From Dendrophyllia cribrosa (Eukaryota > Cnidaria > Anthozoa > Scleractinia > Dendrophylliidae), in contig JAJLRJ010000006.1 of the NCBI GenBank assembly GCA_024195265.1, positions 17,251,639-17,315,638 on the forward strand: a stretch of 64,000 bases of DNA. Reading direction: 5' to 3'. This document shows positions 41,725 to 53,790 of the stretch, in pieces; within the stretch, counting starts at the first letter, position 1; each line of letters starts with the position of its first letter. Under the pieces are notes generated by a model, which was not told the origin of the DNA, searched no databases, and saw only the letters and a program-made list of their open reading frames with translations. The position numbers and the translations under genes were made by a program.

Positions 41725-44649
41725 GAGGGTGTGAATGGGGTTAACCGACTAGCGACAAAGGGCGAAAAATATTACTGACTACCGACAAAACGAGGAAAAA
41801 ATTACCGACTAGCGACAAATAAATTCTAACCGACAACCGACATGGTCCAACCTTATAGGGATGTTTGTATTCAGAAAGAAGAGCATTTTGAATTTATTTT
41901 TAGCGCAGGAAATGTCCAGATCCTTTGGGGGGCTCTATTTCACCAGACGTAACCACATTAATTCCAAATTTCGTCAATTATAGAATTTCCTGTCTTCAAA
42001 TTGCTTTAAAGCCCCGGGATCCTCCTTTTCGGAGAGCAGCGGTGGGCTCATTTCTAGAACAGCGGATCGTAAGCGAGCCGACGAGACGCCCTGCTGTTGT
42101 GTCATGATTCTCAGATTCTTTTGCCTAAACTTTTGCCTGCTTTTCTAATGGCCCAACAGGCTCGATCCTTGCGCTTGATTACAACTTTGAGACAGGTTTA
42201 TCAAGACTCCTAACAATAAGATTGCACCAGCCAGCAGATGTCTCTGTTGTGCGAGATGGACTGAGGGATGCTAGGAACTTGTGCTTCATCGATGAGATTG
42301 CATTCTTGTGCAAAAGGGGAAAATCAACAATTTCTTTTGTCGACTTCAAGGAAAAGTGAAAATAAGTACAGTCACTCTAGGGACGAGCTGAACTTCTAAG
42401 TCACTTAAAGGCACTATCTCTCCCAAAGGATGAAACGGTTCCCGTTTTGCGCCAAAGACTTAACGACCACTTGGGTGCCATTTCTAAGAGCATTGACTGG
42501 GCGGAACACGTCCAGATACATCCTTATCGTCTTAGTAAGCCTTCTGCTATCTGTGCTGCAAGCAATGATTTGTTATTTTGTAGTGATGACGAGAGTCAAT
42601 ATATCTATCAGATAGCATTGACATTTGATGGAGTGACCATTAACGGCAATGCTACGAAATTCACTGCCTATCCATCCAGCATCGTAAACCTTTTGTCTAT
42701 TACTCTACTTGACCAATGCGCATTCTTCTCAGGAGCCTCGAGCCAAGGTGGGCTGTACAAATGTGAACTTAGCACAAAGACGGTAACACAAGCTGTATGC
42801 AACTCGACTCTTCCTTGCTCTGAGGTAAACCAAGTATGCGCCTTGAACGGGAAGGTAGTGTACACGGATACAAGGGCGGGAAAGGTCATGCAGTACAACC
42901 CTGATGATAACTCGGTTAGAGTTTTGGTAGGAAGTGGCCACAACAGTTCTTCCGATGGGCAGAAGATTCATGTTCATTCAAACAAATCGAGGGGATATGC
43001 TCCGTAGACAACTTAAAGACTTTGTTTGTTACAGATGTTGCCGCTGGAAAAGTGAAGATAGTGACGAGCCTCTCAGAAACGATCTCTTTTCTGGGGATTC
43101 TTGGTTCCCTTTACGATACCTTTGGAATTCATTCTAAGGGTATGAAACCTGAAGGAGTATCCTTGAAACAAGCAAAAGAGAACGTGACAAAGATTGACAA
43201 CTATGTAAAACATACTGTGCCGAGTAAGGCGAAGGAACGCTACCAGTTGAGCGAGACTTCTGCAACCAATGGTCCACAGGGAACTGTATTACAGAAGACG
43301 CAAGTATCTGTGTCTTTGCTTAAAAAGGGGATGGACAGGCTATACAAGAACGTGATGGACGTTAACCCCCAATTTCTAGATGATCTGCTGCTCAAAACGT
43401 TGCTCAAAACAGAAGTGGAAAATTTGCACGCTGTCTCGCACTTTAAACATGAGACATTTACGGTACTTACATATGCGCAGGATTTTGGAACAATTTGCAA
43501 GGAATCTCTGAAGCGCACATCTAGATGGGCAGCAAAGTACTACACGCATGACAAATCATACTATCCGGTCCCTCAATCTGCCATGCCCCTTTCTGCTATA
43601 GCTACGATGACACCTTTGCCAAGTGAGGACATAACACCAGCTATGGAAGGACAGATCAAAGAGTAGCTAGAAAGTTATAGACCAGTAAGCCAACGGACGG
43701 TTAGGAGCGAGACCACAAAAGATAAGGCTGGGCCTTGCCGCCAGCTGTCTACGCTGTTCATCACACCGACGAGTCTGAAGAGAGACTTCGATTCCCTGAA
43801 GAAAACAATGTATCATCAGCGAATGCAGTACCACAACGCGTTGTTAGCATACAATTTGTGGACGAAGGGGATGTTACTGAGGTGTTTGAGGATCACAGGG
43901 AAGTACAAATTGATGAGTATGAGACAAATTCGGATGACGAGGAATCAGATTTTGAATAACATTCAGAGCTTGTCAACAGAGCGTGTGTTACACGATCCGG
44001 CAGGGCTGTTCGTGCATTTGTGCGTCTCGACATGTGACGGTAAGAGGTAATAATAGTTGTAAAATCATTAAAGATCCATTAAACGGTGCAGATTGATACG
44101 CATGGCAGCGAGATTTTTGGCAAAAAACCCAGAGAAACCCCACAGTAAAGCCACGAGAGCCGTTGAATAATAAGTGTAATAAGTGTTTGTGGACGTCTTG
44201 GGTAAAAAAAAAGACTTCCGTAGCTAACAAAATTACGTATCCCAAAGGCTAAAGTGGGCATTTCACTTATGTCAAACCTCTCTTGATTTACTTCGATGCC
44301 CTGTAATCGACAGGAAAACAAATTCACATCTAGAATAAAAGCTTTGGTGACTTTATCGGTATGTTAGATTTGCAAATAAAAGTGGGGTAGACGATCACGT
44401 TGCTAATAAACAGAGTTAACTAGGTTTAAGTGCAAACAAATAATGAATTATTACAAGTTTTACACTTCGTCTGGAGTTTAAAGTCTTAAAACTGCGCAAA
44501 TTACATAACAAATGTGAATAATTAACTTGCATGATCTTGCATTTTTAATTATTAACTGAGATTTATGGTCGAAAATTTTAACCGACAACCGACAAAGTAA
44601 TGAAATTTAACCGACAACCGACATGTGGACCCCCCCCATTCAGACCCTC
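41725..44649 (+). mobile_element. 2.9-kb TIR element carrying a decayed NHL/SAP-like gene
   Basis: The 16-bp ends GAGGGTGTGAATGGGG (41725-41740) and its complement with one mismatch (44634-44649) are flanked by TATCTA on both sides (41719-41724, 44650-44655), a clean 6-bp target duplication. Subterminal zones repeat ACCGACAACCGACA and related ACCGACTAGCGACAA words. The only coding region between them is the plus-strand pseudogene described separately. No known transposase motif (DDE context, RT, tyrosine recombinase) was seen, so superfamily and mode of mobility are open. Confidence 0.7.
42159..44037 (+). pseudogene. NHL-repeat/SAP-like protein gene, degenerate
   Basis: Pieces in order: a segment from 42159 after a good acceptor (polypyrimidine then CCCAACAG) reading ILALDYNFETGLSRLLTIRL, NHL-like; in-frame stops near 42357-42380; LKALSLPKDETVPVLRQRL (about 42405-42462), a SAP-like helix pair; NHL-type blades through VNQVCALNGKVVYTDTRAGKV to 42985; a frameshift, then CSVDNLKTLFVTDVAAGKVKIV; a 200-residue unknown domain (VENLHAVSHFKHETFTVLTYAQDFG, RWAAKYYTHDKSYYPVP); a TAG at 43664; frameshifts; an acidic tail; and TRSGRAVRAFVRLDM ending at 44037. 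Function is unknown. The SAP-like and basic parts suggest nucleic-acid binding. Confidence 0.7.
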
Positions 44650-44769
44650 TATCTACCTTAAAGACCCAGTATTGCCCAAAATGCATCGGGCACTGTGAGT
44701 ATCGGCGGCTATTTTCATAATGTTGAAAAATCCGGTGATCAAAATTTAATCTTACTAAGCATTACTAAG

Positions 44770-44950
44770 CACGGAAGGATTTCACCTACAGACTGTAAAG
44801 TTAGAAGCACCTTGTACAGCACAATAAACAGCTCCACAGGAAATTACTGCTCAGTAGCTTTTCATTTCATTTCATTTGAATTTTCACACTGTGTAAGATT
44901 TCATGCACAGACTCAAAAGTTAGAACCACCTTATACAGCATAATACACAG
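44770..44950 (-). repeat. Inverted units of the ~107-bp repeat family
   Basis: Two adjacent diverged units: AAGTTAGAAGCACCTTGTACAG and AAAGTTAGAACCACCTTATACAG, each with an ATAAACAG/AATACACAG and TTTCATTTGAA context, antiparallel to 14930-15620. Confidence 0.65.
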
Positions 44951-46599
44951 TAACATGCGAAACTGACTGCAAGGAATATTCCTACTAAGTGAATCAACAA
45001 TATTTTCACATAGGATCTGTGTAAAGACCTGTTTTATCAAAGAAACAAAGCAAATAAACATATAAGAGCACGGTATAACATGCTATGTAAAAATATGGTT
45101 CACCGGCGAGGAATCCGGCAGACCCCGATCTCCTGCTTACCAGGCAGAAGTGATCACCACTTTACTACAGGCGGAACCTACAGAGATAGTGGGTGAAATA
45201 GCCAAAAACTATTTACTTAATTATACATTGCTACAATTACGAGGTCACTCACGCGAAGAGTCTGATTCCACATTTTAGTGATGTAATAGTGGCCGTTTTT
45301 ATGCTAGAGACGTTACTATGGAACGTTCCTTTTATACTTAGGGGATGGTGGACCGGGAGTCATTTGTAAAAGTTCAAATAAAGCAAATTAATTTTGTTTC
45401 GAAAACGATGAATACGCTTATTTGTAAACTACAAATGGAATGAAGGTGGCTCGACTGGGTTTTTTTGCAACGGGCAACATCCCAACTTTGAACGGCTGAT
45501 ACTTCACTGTCTATGCTCGGTCAGGCAAGCTGCTTCACACATGTACTAGAAATGAAATGAACTTTCCAAAAAAGTAGATTTGATTGACATCGGTGTTACC
45601 ATAACAACGATCTGATGACGTCATGGTTTTTGCATATTAGTAATTTTCTCAACATCTAGACCTAAAGTTTTAAAACGTCTGTATGCCTCTTATAGTCTAG
45701 ATGTATGTCTTCAAGACTTAAAGGTTTGAAAGAATTCCATGGTAGCGTTTTCGAATAAAATTGAGTTGAATATTTTCTATCAAAAGTTTAAAAATTCGCA
45801 TTAGTTTCTGTTAATTCGTCGATGTCAGCGTTTTCCCTGACAAATTGAAGCGGCAATATTTTCACTATATATTATTCATGTGCCATAAAACTACATTCCT
45901 TGAAGGTTTCATCCTGTTTGCTTCACTAGATTTCACTTTATGTGATCAGAAGCAATGTCTTAAATACGCTTATTTTACTCACAGAAGTAATACTTTTGTT
46001 AGCGAAGCGTTTATTTAAAAAACTAGTCAATGAAATTTTTTTAAAATCTTTTGATATAAAGTTTAACATGTAATGCACTATGTCTGTAAATTTCAAGTGC
46101 ATTGAATCATTTTAAGGGCGCGAAATAAGAATAAAAGTATAGGGGATTTTTGCATTCGTCTTACAAAGTTTCATTGCCGTAGTACTTGTTGACAGCTGGT
46201 TTATTTCAGGACTTTCTCTTTTGTCTACATTCTACATATTTGTGAGCTTTTGAAACAACAAGTATGTTGTTTTATTTCTTTATGTAAATGGCCATGTTAA
46301 GTCTTGTAATGTCAATAAAGTTTCTAAAAAAGAATTAAAAAAGATAGCAATCGGTTTGAATTTTGAGGTTGTTGTGCCATGTTGTGTTGGTAGAGTATTC
46401 GTTTACATTTCACTGTGTAAATACACTGTACATACATTGTTTAACAAATTCCAGCCTGGATCGATCCCCAGCCCAAAAATGCCATGAAATGAACTAATAG
46501 TAAGCATACATAAAATACATCTTTATATTTACTGCAAAAATTGATATTTCGATAACATCATGATATCTTCACATTATCGTGATATATCAAACCTCGATC
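44951..46599. other. AT-rich non-coding stretch
   Basis: No gene supported. AAGGTGGCTCGACTGGG at 45443 resembles the left end of the 22981 MITE, but no matching right end was found. Confidence 0.35.
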
Positions 46600-47110
46600 T
46601 CTTAGAGGTAGCCTTCTTGATATTGATACTCCCCGATTTGTTATTTTGATATTGACATGATATCTTGATGTTATCATGATATGTCAAAATATCAAACCTC
46701 TCTTAAAAGTAGACTTCCTGATTTTCGTTGATAATTTTATATCAGTTCTGTTTGATATTCTCTGTGATATTATGATCATTGCAAAATATTACAATATCAA
46801 GAACTGTTTATATCATTATCAAAATATCATGACATTATCAAATATATTTGTAAGAGAGGTAGCCTTCTTGATATTGATACTCCCCGATTTGTTATTTTGA
46901 TTATTGACATGATATCTTGATTTTATCATGATATGTCAAAATATCAAACCTCTCTTAAAAGTAGACTTCCTGATTTTCGTTGATAATTTTATATCAGTTC
47001 TGTTTGATATTCTCTTTGATATTATGATCATTGCAAAATATCACAATATCAAGAACTGTTTATGTCATTATCAAAATATCATGATATCATCAAATATATT
47101 TGTAAGAAAT
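46600..47110 (+). repeat. Two tandem 252-bp units rich in GATATC-like words
   Basis: The string ATGTCAAAATATCAAACCTC recurs 252 bp apart (46680 and 46932), and near-identical frames start at 46676 and 46928 for that reason. Both units abound in TGATAT/ATATCA words. It is a recent tandem duplication. Confidence 0.85.
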
Positions 47111-48169
47111 GTAGAGAAAAATACGTGATTGTATTTTTGCGCAAACCAAAAGTTGGACTTGTGATCTAGCACTTCTTAATCAAGAAAGCATAGTTTGCAT
47201 TGATAGGTTCCTTCGATTTCCTTGAATTTGTCAAAAATATCGGACTGCAGATCATTTAGTGTTTTGAAGACCTTGACCGACTGCCGGTCATTTAGCCAAA
47301 CTGAACCTCTTATGAAAATATTTGTTTCTCCTGAGTCTGGCAACCGATATCTAACACGAAAAGGAAAGTAAAATAAAATTGTGGAACCTACTTTAGGAAA
47401 ACTGTTTGTCAGATAATGTGCAAGATATTTTCTTTTAATATCACGACAGGATTCATGCGATTCTGAAATCGTGGACCCCTAGTGATTTCCCATCAGTAGG
47501 AGGTCTAACGGTGGGCGTTGAAACAACGGACTTTTGGGAGGATCAAAGGCTGCATATATTTGACCGCCTACATGCAAAATGAATTAAAACTGATAAAAAC
47601 AAGCGCGCTAACAAAAAAAAAACATTTATTTATCTAGTTCGGCATGAACAAAAATGATTTGTTGTTCAAGGGATTCACTGACGGTTAAAACACCATCGAT
47701 TTAGAATGTACAAGAATACTTTCATTTGTATAGCTATCCCATTTACAATTATCCAGTTTTAGCACTTGTAGGACGTATTTAAATACTGGAAATGGTTGAT
47801 CCACTTTAGAGGCGCAAGCTCGGTTGTTTCATGCAAGTCAACCACTTCATTCGCTCGTTTAAGGAATATTTATAACAAAAACAGGTTTCGATGAAATTGT
47901 TTCCATATTATTGCCCTGGAACAGAAATATCTCACAGAGTCGCAGCCTAAAAAGTTCACTGGCTCTGCTGTTTCAGACAAGCCAAGCAGTTCATTCGCTC
48001 GTTTAAGTAGCACAAAAGTCAAAGATACTAATTCTCGAGTCACTTTCCGCCTTTGAACGCTATAAAAATAATCGCCCAGATATAAACTGAGTAAAAACTA
48101 CTTAATTTCTAATTCCGCCAAATTATAACTGACTAAAAAAAAACAGAAGTAGCATAAAGAAAACTGACT
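47111..48169. other. Non-coding stretch with a short duplication
   Basis: TTCATTCGCTCGTTTAAG occurs near 47846 and 47990 with related flanks, a 150-bp duplication. Otherwise nothing recognised. Confidence 0.4.
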
Positions 48170-48507
48170 ATGACTTTGCATCTAGCTCAGATCAAAGTAT
48201 ATTGCGTACAAGGGAATAGGGTTATTATATATGTAGTTATTACTACTTTACCAAATATGTCAGCAAATCCAAACAGCTTCTGTCGAAAGCTTCAGCGTTC
48301 TTCTTATGCAATCGACGTTCCGTGGACAAGTTTTAGCTACGGATGTTTAGGCGGATACCAAGGTTGGCGGACATGTTATTTTTACGGCTGTTTCAGATTG
48401 GACGAAGCGATGGCATCTCATTCGTCAAACGTTTTTGTTTTGCAGTGTAGATGAAAGCGTGTTTAGTTCGCGAGTAAATTATGTCTTCCCGCCATTTCGG
48501 CATCTAA

Positions 48508-48834
48508 TTGCCCCGGTATAAAAGGTGCCTTTTTATCTTCCTTCTGCTGAAACCGACACAGGATTCCTTTGTCTTAAATACTCCGAGCGATGAAACTGTT
48601 TATGGTGTTAATGACCATGTGCTTTTTCTCCACCGTGAATTAAAAGTTTACAATCGCCAACACAGCGGATGCAAACGTCTGCAAATCACCCGCACGGTTT
48701 TTCAAGAAACCATTCGCTCGTTGCGGTGTAAATCTAGTGACGGGTCAGCCATTCCGTATAAAAGGCAAGAGTATAAGGGCTGGCGCTACATTCTTGTTCG
48801 CCCCAGGCTACAAAAGACGATTGATATTGATTAG
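48508..48834 (+). CDS. Hypothetical exon, unknown protein
   Basis: A 108-codon frame with normal amino-acid variety, ending in EYKGWRYILVRPRLQKTIDID. A polypyrimidine tract plus CAG at about 48541-48562 could be an acceptor, making 48563-48834 a terminal exon. A second frame (48170-48454) lies just upstream in another frame and may be related or chance. I do not recognise either, and no starting exon or polyadenylation signal is evident. Confidence 0.2.
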   Translation: MPRYKRCLFIFLLLKPTQDSFVLNTPSDETVYGVNDHVLFLHRELKVYNRQHSGCKRLQITRTVFQETIRSLRCKSSDGSAIPYKRQEYKGWRYILVRPRLQKTIDID

Positions 48835-51800
48835 TTTACTGCATTGCTACCCATTGCTGCCACATATGTGCATATGATCTGGTAATTTTCCTTAGCTCGT
48901 GCTGTGATTTTCCAACAATTACACAGACATGACATATTTGTAAAACTCTTAATTCTTGAACAAACCGGAAATTAAACCATATGCCCTGCTGCAAATTTCA
49001 AAGTCCTATTAAACGGCCAGTTGGAAAATCAAGACTAGACTTGGACTGCTGGAATGGACTCTGGACTAGACTATACTGGACTTTGATCTTAAATAATTTA
49101 ACGTTAAAAATACTAAAAATAATACTAAATAAAATAAAATAAAATAAACTTCTAAAAACTACTGAATTTTAAAATACCTTTAATAAATAAATATGAATAT
49201 CGGACCAACGTTGTAAAGGATTTTTCATCGATGGCTTTGTTACGTCTCGACTCAGTTTTTGTGTTCTGCTGACGTAGTCAGCGAACACCAACGTCGGCGG
49301 ACGGCATAATTTTGTCAATATAAGGGAACATTTCTGGTGTAACAATAGAGAAATCGCAACCAATCAAAGCGAAGAACTGACGAACTCTAATGATATTCCA
49401 TCCATTCACTTCACTTAAAGACTGAGTTTCAGCTTAAGAGTAGGCTGTCAAGATTTCGGAATTAATCTGCCACTACAAATTATTTTAGCAGTCTAAAGCG
49501 AAGTGAAATCGCACGACGACTCATATCATATCAGTTTGTTTACTTGTGACTGAGAAAAATTTTATGCTTACCCGGCTTCAAAAATTCATAACTTGAATAA
49601 TATTCTATCGATTCACTAAAGAGTAAGCGATCAAGATTTCATAATTTATCTGTCACTAGAATTTAATTTTAACCTGTCGGGCCTATCAAGAAAGCGTTGA
49701 AGCTAAACGAGACGCCATCTGACGAGTTGATGGATCAGAAAACAAACTTATCAAAAAAATTGGGAGTAATAGCTGATAATGGTTCACACCCTCTGTAAAT
49801 ATGTTTTATCGAACCGTTTGTGCCTGATAACCTCGATGTTAAAATGGTTCACGTTAATTCCCCACTTTTAGTAGCATTTCTACACTGTCGACACAAAGTA
49901 GCTTAACCCATTCCGAAATTGTTTTAAAAGCCGTGAGACCAGCTGAACAGCCTGCATGTCATAACATGTTAAAAATCACATGCAAATTACACTTATTTTA
50001 ATATGAAAAGTTCTGCACAAGGCCTCTCTTTTAATAAACCGGCTATCCATCACGTATCAGTAAAAGTACCACCACCCATTCATCTCTTCCAATTGTCACT
50101 TGCTTCAAAAGAAACTCATTTGCTTTGGCTCTCCATCTTTGACCGCTAGCTACTCTACTATTTTAAACTTATCCCAGCGTTCCCGCCAGTACATCTGCTT
50201 ACCAAAAAAAGCAATCAAATCATTTGTCAAATAACATTTGCTCGTATGCTACACATTTTACGCTATATCAGCAGAACACACGGATCCAATGGGCACTATT
50301 TGTTTTTGTTTGTTTGTTTTTGTTGTATTGTTTTTTTACCGTGGGGTGTATGTTTTGAAATCAAAATTTCGCAGGAAAGACCTGCTTCGATTGCTTTCAT
50401 ACTTCGCCAAGTTTGTAAAATGTGATCAAAATTAAGGTTACAGTATTTCTTCGGGGTGTCTCCAGTGTAACAGCGCTAGAGTCTCGACAATTCTCTTTAC
50501 ATCAAATTAAAGCTTATAAAGCTGGCTATCTAAACATACCTTTTTATTTTTTAATAGAATGAATTGTCGAACTTTTTACGAAGTCTAAATGCGAGCGTCT
50601 GAATCAGCTTTTGAAAGCTAAACTCAAAGCGATTATTATATTTTGCTAATTTGATTTTCTTTCTCGGATTTTCGGACCCGAAGCGCTAAAAGAACGAGTT
50701 TGTGTTTTCCCATATTCAATTTCAGTGAAAAGATACAGAACATTTAAGAAATAGCGCGAAAAAAAACTGGAGTAATCGCTCGAAAAATTGCTCTAAACAA
50801 AAAAGTTTTTTCCGACCAATTTTTTTGTATGTTAACCTAGATACTGTTCAAATTTGAGCAAAATTTGTAGCTCTTTAAGTGTCCCCTACAAACCAAAAAT
50901 TCACTCTGAGAAAACAGCGCTTAAAAAAAATATCGCGCGTCCTAAACAAATTTCTGGTCAAAACGTCATACCGTCATTTCTCCGACGTACAATTTTCACT
51001 CTTTTTCAATAATCTTTTTGGCGAGATGAAACAAATTTCGAAAGAAAGGGTCGATCTGAAGGCACTCTGTAACTTTAAGAACTTATAGAAATTCGGCTTG
51101 CTCGAACTCAAACCACTACCGTTTCAGAACATGCTTATGATGCATGGCATTATATCCACTTGGGAGTTTATTGACCGAGATAGTCGAGATACGTACTGGT
51201 AGACCAGTAGGGTTAAAGAGGCCATTCATATCAGACTTCATCCTGCTAAAAGGGACAGTTTCTCATCTGAAATATCTTGAAATAAAAATGAAATATCGCC
51301 AAAAGCAGAAGCTCATAACAGATACGTGATAAGCTTCTGCCAAAAGTTATTGATTTCTCGACCGCCTGTCGCGAAATCACTTTGATGAACTCGAATTAGA
51401 ATACGTAAAATGTAAAATGCGTTCTCTGGTAAAAAAAAAATTAAAAAACTATGAGCTTTTGGCAGTCAGTCTACTGTCTTCAACAGATAAAAATGTGTGA
51501 TAAAATTAGATGCAATTTTTTTTAATATAACGGGTAATTCGCACGAATAAATAATACATGTAAAAAGAATGTTCGGAAAAATGCTAAGAAGTGCTGAAAT
51601 TAATGTTTGTTTAAAAGAATGTTATATTGTCTCGGGAGCGGGCAAAATTGTTGTCAGCCTCAACAGTTTTGGCCGTGTGCCATGATTCCAGTATCTTTCT
51701 GGTACGATTGTTTTCTTTATCAATCATCGCATAAACATGATCAAAAGAGAACGCATTTTACATTATACGATGATGAATCCTGGTAACGCATCCTCGATTT

Positions 51801-52889
51801 TTAAATTAGAATGTTGATCATATGCTGTAATCCACTTCCATCCTTGTAATCCTGCACTTTTTCTCCAAACTACTGCTTCTGTTTTGCTGTATAGCATCTT
51901 TTTATCCAATTAAGTTGTATATTTGGCGGTATTTCGCGATATAACATGGAAATTAGGTAAGCGAAATTTTGTGATTTCGGCGGGACACCGTCCCTTTGAC
52001 ATCAAAAAGGACAACGCAATGGAAATCCCTGAAGCGTGGATGTCTACCAAGAAGAATCATAGCCTGCGTAGGGGAAAAGAGCGTGCGCGAAGCACGTGGA
52101 GAGAGCGTGGAGCGCGAAGGGAGGGTGGAGGGAGCGCCTACAACAACACTATTGTTTTCTTCGTTTTTAACGTTCATCTGGCGGGCGTGAAAATCGTGAT
52201 TGGTCACAATTAAGTATGTGTCAATCGAGGACTTGATACCCTGGTCTGATTGGACACAATTGATTATATGTCATTGAAAAAGGTACTTGATCTGTTGTGC
52301 TCAATTAATTAACATTTAATGATTGATTGAACTCGGTATTTCTCGTCTGCTTGCCAGAAATTAGTCCTAGACCAGGACTCGGCTAACATTGTCAAGACCC
52401 AGTTGAAATACTTTAGTGTCAAGCTGTAGACAACAGTCCAACCCGCGTGTTTGTCAGTCGAAAAATTGACCAGGATTTCCAAGCATGCGAGACCAAACCA
52501 CAGCTTGTTAACCAACAATGCGTAGTTCACCAGTTTCAATGTGACCTGTGTGATAGTTATTAGAATAGTGCGTACTATTCTACTAAATATTTCACGGGTT
52601 AACTGTAATCACTCTAATGTAGAATTTGTACATGAATGCTGACCCAATGCTGCTATTTCCAGTCAGTTATTTATTTCGTCAACTTTAAGAAGTCTCATGA
52701 CTTGGAATAATTTCCCCGTGTTTTCTTTATATGCTGCTTTTGCAATTATTTCTAACGGCTTTCCTTTGTAGTCTTGATGGGATGTTACTTGTCGAAAAGA
52801 ACAAGGCGTCGCGTCTTTTATACAAATTCGACGCACTTAAAATAACTTTTAATTATAACAATCTTTACTGTTAAAACGCGGTAATTTGA
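48835..52889. other. AT-rich non-coding stretch
   Basis: Scattered short frames only. A brief run of GGACT/GACTAGACT words lies at 49030-49083, an AAATA-type microsatellite at 49119-49147, and a small inverted repeat AGAAGCT...AGCTTCT at 51308-51339. The GC-richer patch 51960-52210 has overlapping frames on both strands and no motif. Confidence 0.4.
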
Positions 52890-53790
52890 TATATATTTTG
52901 CTCTCCGAGCCTCTTTAGTCGTCCGCCATATAAAATTGCTTGCCAAAACAATATTGCTGTAGTGAATGCATGGATATATGAAAGTATGGTACAAATTTTT
53001 AGTTGTCTCTTTTGTTAAGTAATGACTCAGCTTATTAAAAATTCCAATGCCTTTAGCAATTTTAGAGGAGATTAAATTAATATGATATGTCCAAGATAAG
53101 CGTTCATCAATACATGACTGTAATTACACCCAAAAATTTGCATTCTTTACTCTTGTCACTACATTGTTATTGATCTCAATATTTTGAATTTCATTTGTTA
53201 CTTTCTTTAATACCATTTGAATAAATCATATAGTTTGCTTTCTTGATGTTCAGAGAGAGTTTATTGGCTTTGAACCATACAGCAAGATTATTTAGTTCGC
53301 ATTGGTAGAGTTAACAGACTTTAAAGGTCAGAACTCTTGTTGAAAATATTAGTGTCATCGGCAAAAAGTGTAAATGAAAGCAATTTAGATGAGTTGCTTA
53401 TGTCATTTATATATAATAGGATAAGTAGAGGACCAAGAATGCATGGAGCCCTGAGGCACACCACAAGTTAAAACAAGCATTCTACTTTCTGTTTCCAATT
53501 CTATGTAATGAATATACTGTTGACGATTAAATAAATAGTTCTTGAACCATAGTAACGGAATGCCCCGTACTCAGCCATTATGCCAGTTCAAGTTTGCCCA
53601 ACCGGCTGAATATTATGATCGACTGAGTATCAAATGCTTTAGCTAAATCTAGGAAGACACCTATGGCCTGTTCCCTTTGGTCAATTGAATTTTGTATCTT
53701 ATCGACAAAGTGTAGAATGGCCACTGATGTTGAATTTTACTGTCTAAGACCATATTGATTTATGTTCAAAATTTATTTTCAAGTTTCTCT
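52890..53790 (-). pseudogene. CR1/Jockey-like LINE reverse transcriptase relic
   Basis: Minus-strand conceptual text in order: NQYGLR (about 53755); KIQNSIDQREQAIGVFLDLAK in part, then AKAFDT (RT motif A, about 53630); CGVPQGS (about 53450); a YINDISNSS-like stretch; SFTLFADDTNIF (motif C, 53346-53381); WFKANKLSLN (about 53260); and KECKFLGV (about 53135). Frames shift several times and stops intervene. The domain wording fits CR1/Jockey-group LINEs. No 5' ORF or clear 3' tail. Confidence 0.75.

Noticed and set aside
45443..46330. A second copy of the 22981 MITE
   Set aside because: Only the first ~12 bases of the left end match; no inverted right end was found.
46385..46480. A second tRNA-like SINE head (GGTAGAGTATTCG ... 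GGATCGATCCCC)
   Set aside because: The box spacing is too long and no body or partner copy was seen.
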